Shown: positions 59,555 to 64,000 of the stretch, piece by piece | Position numbering within the stretch: position 1 is the stretch's first letter | Layout: each line of letters starts with the position of its first letter | Assembly: GCA_965662045.1 (NCBI GenBank) | Contig: CBFIGE010000008.1 | Location: 1 to 64,000 of the forward strand | Direction of reading: 5' to 3' | DNA from: UBA3478 sp965662045 | Lineage (GTDB): Bacteria; Bacteroidota; Bacteroidia; Flavobacteriales; Flavobacteriaceae | DNA: 64,000 nt | The notes under the pieces: model-generated | Told to the model about the DNA's origin: nothing | Database searches by the model: none | Seen by the model: only the letters and a program-made list of their open reading frames with translations | Made by a program: the position numbers and the translations under genes

Positions 59555-60445
59555 TTAATTAGAGGTAGTCCATTTATTCGTGTAATAAGGTGCGACCTTG
59601 TTCAGTATTTTTGTAAGCCGTTCCAATTTTTGTTCTTCTTCGGCATCTTTGAATAAAAGAGCACTAATTTCATCTGACTTCGCATCAAATAGCATTCTCA
59701 ATAATACTGCATTTCCTCTCTGCCTCGATAAATTTTCAATTGATAGCAGTGATTCATAGATATTATTTTGACCCTGCTCGTAATCAGCCTCTAATAAATC
59801 CATTCCATTAATGTGGTAATTGTAATACAATCTTCGAAAATTATCAAAAGCATTATTTAATATGTCATTCGCATAATCGGTTCTATTCTTAGGCCATGAA
59901 AAAGCATTATTAGCTGCCATTTGTACCGAAATTTGATTTGCAGATTCAAAGTAAGCTGATCCTCCATTTAAAGCAAAACTATCTGCGTGAAATCCCAAAG
60001 CTAAAAATGTGTAATAACTGACCACACTGACCAAATTTGAATTTGGTGCATTTAGATTAAGCGCAAGAGGTGTACCCATTTCATATCTGAAATTAACTGA
60101 AGGGTCATTTATCAATAAAAGAGGTGTCTGGTAGGATGTATTATAAACCGGTCGATTATAGCTAATTTGAAGGGTACATTGATAAACATCATTTTCATAT
60201 TCATTCACAATGAAATAGTATCTAATGTTTAACCGAGATTGATCTGGATATACTTCGGAAGACCAGTTTGTTGAATTTAAAAAAGACTTTAGACTTGATT
60301 GTAAGTTTTGAAACTGCTGAATATTTGTTTGATTGATTTGGTCGGTATTAAAAAACACTTCGGCATTGATTTGTTGGGCAAAAGAAAATTGCACCTGCAT
60401 GAACAAGAACAACATACCCAGAAGACCTAGTATTTTAATTTTCAT
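59555..60445 (-). CDS. DUF4835 family secreted protein
   Basis: A 296-residue exported protein. The signal peptide ends FSFAQ (about residue 23). The next stretch INAEVFFNTDQINQTNIQQFQNLQSSLKSFLN and Y-rich strand segments (YQCTLQISYNRPVYNTSYQTPLLL) resemble DUF4835, a family of Bacteroidota unknowns always found between coaBC and recN. The end NKVAPYYTNKW is typical. Probably periplasmic or outer-membrane associated; function not known. Overlaps coaBC's end by 11 bases. Confidence 0.85.
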   Translation of the reverse strand: MKIKILGLLGMLFLFMQVQFSFAQQINAEVFFNTDQINQTNIQQFQNLQSSLKSFLNSTNWSSEVYPDQSRLNIRYYFIVNEYENDVYQCTLQISYNRPVYNTSYQTPLLLINDPSVNFRYEMGTPLALNLNAPNSNLVSVVSYYTFLALGFHADSFALNGGSAYFESANQISVQMAANNAFSWPKNRTDYANDILNNAFDNFRRLYYNYHINGMDLLEADYEQGQNNIYESLLSIENLSRQRGNAVLLRMLFDAKSDEISALLFKDAEEEQKLERLTKILNKVAPYYTNKWTTSN

Positions 60446-61643
60446 TATTTATTTTCAAAATTTCTACCCAAATATCTTTAGCTACCTCTCTTTTTTCCTT
60501 CAGAGGAATCGATTTTTGAACATTATCAACAGTTATAAAATCAACCTTGTTGGTGGTATTCCCAAAACCAGCCCCTTCCACTTTCAGTGAATTTAATACA
60601 ATAGCATCTAAATTTTTTGTTCTTAATTTTTTAGACGCATTTTCTAATTCATTTTCAGTTTCGAGCGCAAATCCAATTAAAAGCTGGTGTTTCTTAATTT
60701 GCCCAAGCTCAAAAAGGATGTCTTTGGTCTTTACCAGTTCTAAATTAAGAGAATCTCCTGACTTTTTTATTTTTTCGTTTTCTATCGCCCTAGGTTGATA
60801 ATCTCCAACGGCTGCAGCCGATATTACAATTGTAGATTCATCAAAGTTTTTAATCATCTCATCTCTCATTTCATCAACGGTTTCAACATTTGTGATATGT
60901 ACGTTTGGATTGTTCAAATTTAAATGTACTGGACCACTGATTAGTTTAACCTCTGCTCCTAAAATTGCAGCCTGTTCTGCCAACATGTATCCCATTGTCC
61001 CAGTGGATGGATTACTGATAAATCTTACTGGATCTAAATACGCTCTGGTAGGACCTGCTGATATCAAGACCCTGTGACCTTTAAGAGGCTTATTAGAATC
61101 ACATATCTCTATCATTTCCCCTAATATCTCTTCGGGTTCAGCCATTCTTCCTTTTCCATGTAAACCACTAGCAAGAAATCCTTCACGAGAATCTATGAGG
61201 TGTATACCTTGTTTTCTCAAGACATTAAAATTTTCTTGAGTAGTTTGATGTTTGTACATCTCTAAGTCCATTGCTGGTGCGACAAAAGTGTCACCTCTAA
61301 AAGATAAAAAACAGGCAGTTACAATATTGTCGCAAAGACCCTGAGCCATTTTTGTCAAAGTATTTGCAGTGGCAGGAGCAACAAGAAGGATATCTGCCCA
61401 GTCAGATAAATGAACATGATTGTTCCACTTAAAGCTACCTTTATTCTCTTCAATAAGTTCAGTGTAAACTTCGTGACCCGACAAGGCTGCTAATGTCAGT
61501 GGAGTTACGAAGTCTTTAGCCGCTGGAGTCATTACAACTTTAACCTCAGCGCCTTCTTTTTGGAGTAAACGCACTATAAGTGCAGACTTGTATGCAGCGA
61601 TGCCTCCTGTAACAGCTAATAGAATTTTTGAACCAGAAAGCAT
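60435..61643 (-). CDS. coaBC: Bifunctional phosphopantothenoylcysteine decarboxylase/synthase
   Basis: A 402-residue fusion for two CoA steps. The N-terminal CoaC flavoprotein (about 1-180) has LLAVTGGIAAYKSA, WNNHVHLSDWADILLVAPATANTL and FVAPAMDLEMY (flavin and substrate histidine regions). The C-terminal CoaB (about 185-400) has VLISAGPTRAYLDPVRFISNPSTG and KIKKSGDSLNLELVKTKDIL. With panB and coaE in the same window, it covers three of the CoA pathway genes. Confidence 0.96.
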   Translation of the reverse strand: MLSGSKILLAVTGGIAAYKSALIVRLLQKEGAEVKVVMTPAAKDFVTPLTLAALSGHEVYTELIEENKGSFKWNNHVHLSDWADILLVAPATANTLTKMAQGLCDNIVTACFLSFRGDTFVAPAMDLEMYKHQTTQENFNVLRKQGIHLIDSREGFLASGLHGKGRMAEPEEILGEMIEICDSNKPLKGHRVLISAGPTRAYLDPVRFISNPSTGTMGYMLAEQAAILGAEVKLISGPVHLNLNNPNVHITNVETVDEMRDEMIKNFDESTIVISAAAVGDYQPRAIENEKIKKSGDSLNLELVKTKDILFELGQIKKHQLLIGFALETENELENASKKLRTKNLDAIVLNSLKVEGAGFGNTTNKVDFITVDNVQKSIPLKEKREVAKDIWVEILKINNEN

Positions 61644-61657
61644 GTTACGTTAGAGAG

Positions 61658-61984
61658 TTATTCTTCTCTCTCAGTATTTCTGAAATAGATTTTGTCGTTT
61701 AACCACTCCTCTACGGCTAATGCGTGTGGCTTAGGAAGTTTTTCATAAAATTTTGAAACCTCAATTTGCTCCTTATTTTCGAAAACCTCTTCAAGATTAT
61801 CACTGTAAGTGGCAAACTCTTCTAATTTTTCAAGTAACTCTTTCTTGATTTCTGAATTAATTTGAATCGCTCTTTTGGCTACTACCGAAATGGATTCATA
61901 AATGTTTTCAGTTTTCTCATCAAATTCGTTCTTATCAATTGTTGTAGTTGATACAGAAGCGCTAGTATTTCTCAAGTTTGCCAT
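61658..61984 (-). CDS. rpoZ: RNA polymerase omega subunit (Bacteroidota type)
   Basis: A 108-residue protein of the omega/RPB6 family. The sequence ENIYESISVVAKRAIQINSEIKKELLEKLEEFA corresponds to the conserved Y-E-x-[IV]-x3-A-K-R-A-x-Q-[IL] stretch that clamps the beta' subunit. The C-terminal half is phylum-specific. It sits 18 bases after bamD and 14 before coaBC, the standard Bacteroidota arrangement. Confidence 0.88.
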   Translation of the reverse strand: MANLRNTSASVSTTTIDKNEFDEKTENIYESISVVAKRAIQINSEIKKELLEKLEEFATYSDNLEEVFENKEQIEVSKFYEKLPKPHALAVEEWLNDKIYFRNTEREE

Positions 61985-62002
61985 ATTTAATAGGGTATAA
62001 TA

Positions 62003-62875
62003 TTATTTTTCTGTAGTGGGTTCTGTCGTTTCGGTCGCATTAATTCTACTAAAATCAACCTCTCCTTGCAGACCGGCATCAATAATTGAAAAGAGCATTA
62101 AAGATTCTTTTTCATATTTGGATTGAGGATAATTCTTTTGAAATAAATCAAAATACTCCTTAGCTGTTTTAAAGCGCTCCTTCATTTTATCAAAAGTACT
62201 GTTCATAGCTAATTGGGTTGATGATTTCATTCGAATATAATATGCTTCTTCTCGGTAAATAGAGCCTGGGTTTTCAGATATAAAGTTATCCATGGATTTC
62301 ATAGAAGCCTTTAGAACAGGAAAGTTAAACTCACCTAAACGATCAAATTGTTTACCAATTTCGAATGCCTTGAGTTCTTTTTTAATTCCCAACTCGATAG
62401 CCATTTCACTCGCCTGATCAAAGAATTCTGAATTTGGATAGGTATTGATAAATAATTGTAGTTTAGACAGTGCCTTATCTGTATCAGATTGATCTAAAGA
62501 ATATTTAGGAGACAACAAATAGTAGCTCTTCGCCTCATAAAATTTAGCTTGTTCCCTTTTGTCAGAACCAGGATAAGACTTTATAAATCTATCGAATTGA
62601 TACGACGATAAATAATACGACTTGGTTTTAAATTGGGCATCCGCAAAGAAAAATGACAAACGCTCACCTTGTGGTTTACCAACATATTTCGGAGCGATTA
62701 ATTCAAAGAGGTGCTTTGCACGAGGGTAATCTTCCTCTTCGTAATACTTCATAGCATACTCGTACATCTCCTTATTGTCGTTGTTTTTTAATACTTTTTG
62801 ATATTCGTTACAAGAAACAAACAGACAAGTGAATAATGTTAAAAAGGTCAACCTTTGTAATTGATTTCTAAGCAT
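62003..62875 (-). CDS. bamD: Outer membrane assembly lipoprotein BamD
   Basis: A 290-residue lipoprotein with lipobox FVSC (Cys22) and five TPR-like helix pairs (YAMKYYEEEDYPRAKHLFELIAPKY; FDRFIKSYPGSDKREQAKFYEAKSYY; INTYPNSEFFDQASE). It belongs to the BAM machine that inserts outer-membrane beta-barrels, including the TonB receptor here. Gene order dapA-bamD-rpoZ-coaBC is typical. Confidence 0.93.
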   Translation of the reverse strand: MLRNQLQRLTFLTLFTCLFVSCNEYQKVLKNNDNKEMYEYAMKYYEEEDYPRAKHLFELIAPKYVGKPQGERLSFFFADAQFKTKSYYLSSYQFDRFIKSYPGSDKREQAKFYEAKSYYLLSPKYSLDQSDTDKALSKLQLFINTYPNSEFFDQASEMAIELGIKKELKAFEIGKQFDRLGEFNFPVLKASMKSMDNFISENPGSIYREEAYYIRMKSSTQLAMNSTFDKMKERFKTAKEYFDLFQKNYPQSKYEKESLMLFSIIDAGLQGEVDFSRINATETTEPTTEK

Positions 62876-62884
62876 CCTGCAAAA

Positions 62885-63802
62885 TTACGCAATATGCGGC
62901 AAAGAAAAAAGCTTAATTGCCCTACAAGCTATGCTGATCTTTTGACTTAAATCTGAGGAAGCTTTAATTAGTGGTAAACGCAGGACTGAAGAGCACAATT
63001 CCATTTCTCTCAAGATAGCCTTAATACCGGTTGGATTACCCTCTATAGATGTACAATCTATCAATTCTTCTAGTTGTGAGAACAATTCAACGCATTTTTC
63101 TCGCTCACCTTTTCGCGCTAAAGTCATCATTTTAGAAAATTGAGCTGGAATAGCAGCAGCAACAACAGAAATGACACCATGACCACCTATTAGTTCGCTG
63201 TAAATCGCAGTAGAATCATCACCTGAAATAAGAGCAAAGTCATGTGGAACCTGATCGATTAATTGTTTGAAATGCTTTAAATCTCCGCTAGCCTCTTTTA
63301 ATCCGATAACATTATCTAGCTCATTAGCAATTTTAACAACGGTATCACCATCTAAATTCACTCCCGTTCTTGATGGAACATTGTAAGCAAGAATTGGTAA
63401 ATCGATGTTGGTATTTAAAAATTCATAATATGCAAATAACCCTTGTTGAGAAGGACGAATATAGAAAGGTGTTACGCACATTACTGCGTGATAGTCCTCG
63501 CTAGGCAACATCTTAAATTCCTGACATAACTTTTGAGGACTAGTTCCGCTTAGACCAAGTACTAAAGGTACTCTACCCGAAACTTGATCACCAACAAAAC
63601 GAGCTATTTTAATTTTCTCTTCAAGGGATAATAATGGTGTTTCAGCAGTAGTGCCAAGGACTATGAAATACTGTACACCTTGAGAAATATTGAATTCAAT
63701 AATATTCTTTAAAGAATCGAAATCAATATTAAAATCGTTATGATAAGGAGTTGGCAGTGCGACTCCCAAACTGTATTGCTCACTTCTAAAATCTATATGC
63801 AT
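62885..63802 (-). CDS. dapA: 4-hydroxy-tetrahydrodipicolinate synthase
   Basis: A 305-residue class I aldolase for diaminopimelate and lysine synthesis. The Schiff-base lysine is K169 in VIGLKEASGD, the triad tyrosine is Y140 in LAYNVPSRTGVNL, and the GTTAETPLLSLEEK loop is at 50-63. The final residue set matches bacterial DapA. Its ATG abuts the stop of the partial gene upstream. Confidence 0.97.
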   Translation of the reverse strand: MHIDFRSEQYSLGVALPTPYHNDFNIDFDSLKNIIEFNISQGVQYFIVLGTTAETPLLSLEEKIKIARFVGDQVSGRVPLVLGLSGTSPQKLCQEFKMLPSEDYHAVMCVTPFYIRPSQQGLFAYYEFLNTNIDLPILAYNVPSRTGVNLDGDTVVKIANELDNVIGLKEASGDLKHFKQLIDQVPHDFALISGDDSTAIYSELIGGHGVISVVAAAIPAQFSKMMTLARKGEREKCVELFSQLEELIDCTSIEGNPTGIKAILREMELCSSVLRLPLIKASSDLSQKISIACRAIKLFSLPHIA

Positions 63803-64000
63803 TTACTGTACTAACTTTGAAATAACAGATTTAAATGTTTCAAATTCTTTGATACTACTATCAATTTCAATGTCGTTCAGTATGTTGTTTGAAGAAGAGA
63901 ATCCAATTCTAATTTTAGATTTAGATTGCAGTGAAATGAGACTAAGAATTAGAGGACTATTCTCAAAGTAATTGAAAAGCAAATCGTATTCCCTATGCAC
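63803..64000 (-). CDS. C-terminal end of a conserved gene upstream of dapA (partial)
   Basis: Sixty-five codons run in from the right edge with no certain start, then stop directly before dapA. The text LLFNYFENSPLILSLISLQSKSKIRIGF and the end FETFKSVISKLVQ look like the last part of a soluble alpha-beta protein. DUF6913-type proteins commonly precede dapA in Flavobacteriia, which is a possible identity, but the fragment is too short to tell. Part of the long minus-strand operon. Confidence 0.5.
   Translation of the reverse strand: MHREYDLLFNYFENSPLILSLISLQSKSKIRIGFSSSNNILNDIEIDSSIKEFETFKSVISKLVQ

Overview
The window is chromosomal DNA of an AT-rich member of the Bacteroidota, most likely order Flavobacteriales. 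The evidence is lineage-typical gene content and order (dgkA-ftsK-lolA-lptF/G-ribB; coaE-ybbR-GT2-fabI-recN-DUF4835-coaBC-rpoZ-bamD-dapA), a TonB receptor/DUF4249 pair, a YtxJ-like thiol protein, few Shine-Dalgarno sequences, and several TAnnTTTG promoter boxes. An NhaC-family transporter and an arylsulfotransferase-like lipoprotein would suit a marine life, but that is inference. I see no prophage, insertion sequence, CRISPR array or rRNA.

Layout. 0.4-9.2 kb (+): a methionine gamma-lyase-type enzyme with an NhaC-family carrier, then diacylglycerol kinase, FtsK, a LolA-like protein, an LptF/LptG permease and a riboflavin RibB whose second domain is degenerate. 9.2-14.1 kb: TSUP permease, ABA4-like membrane protein, TonB receptor plus DUF4249 lipoprotein, tRNA-Ser(UGA). 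14.2-21.2 kb: dnaK divergent from L-serine dehydratase, panB, an RluA-type synthase and a conserved unknown. 21.3-28.8 kb (+): leuACDB, pheT and an unknown. 28.8-35.9 kb: ABC-F ATPase, transaldolase, SDR, a K+ channel-like protein, the SRP RNA gene on the minus strand, glutaminyl cyclase, glyA and ytxJ. 36-45.3 kb: clpB, a TetR regulator, smpB, pcm, a Gfo/Idh oxidoreductase, a YggS protein, an exonuclease-GIY-YIG protein, a second channel and a MiaA-gluconokinase fusion. 45.3-47.6 kb (-): a two-component system.

47.7-52.0 kb is the one accessory-looking stretch. It holds small genes (thiamine-binding YkoF/MTH1187-like, Kazal lipoprotein, 41-residue Cys protein), a row of small minus-strand membrane-protein genes of which two are broken, a headless coding remnant, and three clear Rho-independent terminators or terminator-like hairpins, one with no gene in front of it. 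52.0-54.4 kb: membrane protein, rhamnose mutarotase, arylsulfotransferase. 54.4-64.0 kb is a long minus-strand housekeeping operon that runs off the window.

How it works together: much of the window serves biosynthesis (leucine, riboflavin, pantothenate/CoA, diaminopimelate/lysine, fatty acids) and the cell envelope (LolA, LptF/G, BamD, YbbR), plus protein quality control (DnaK, ClpB, SmpB, PCM). Points most worth a second look are the MiaA-GntK fusion, a structured orphan RNA candidate near 48.9 kb, paired inverted repeats before clpB that resemble a site between dnaK and the serine dehydratase gene, and the decayed small-gene cluster.
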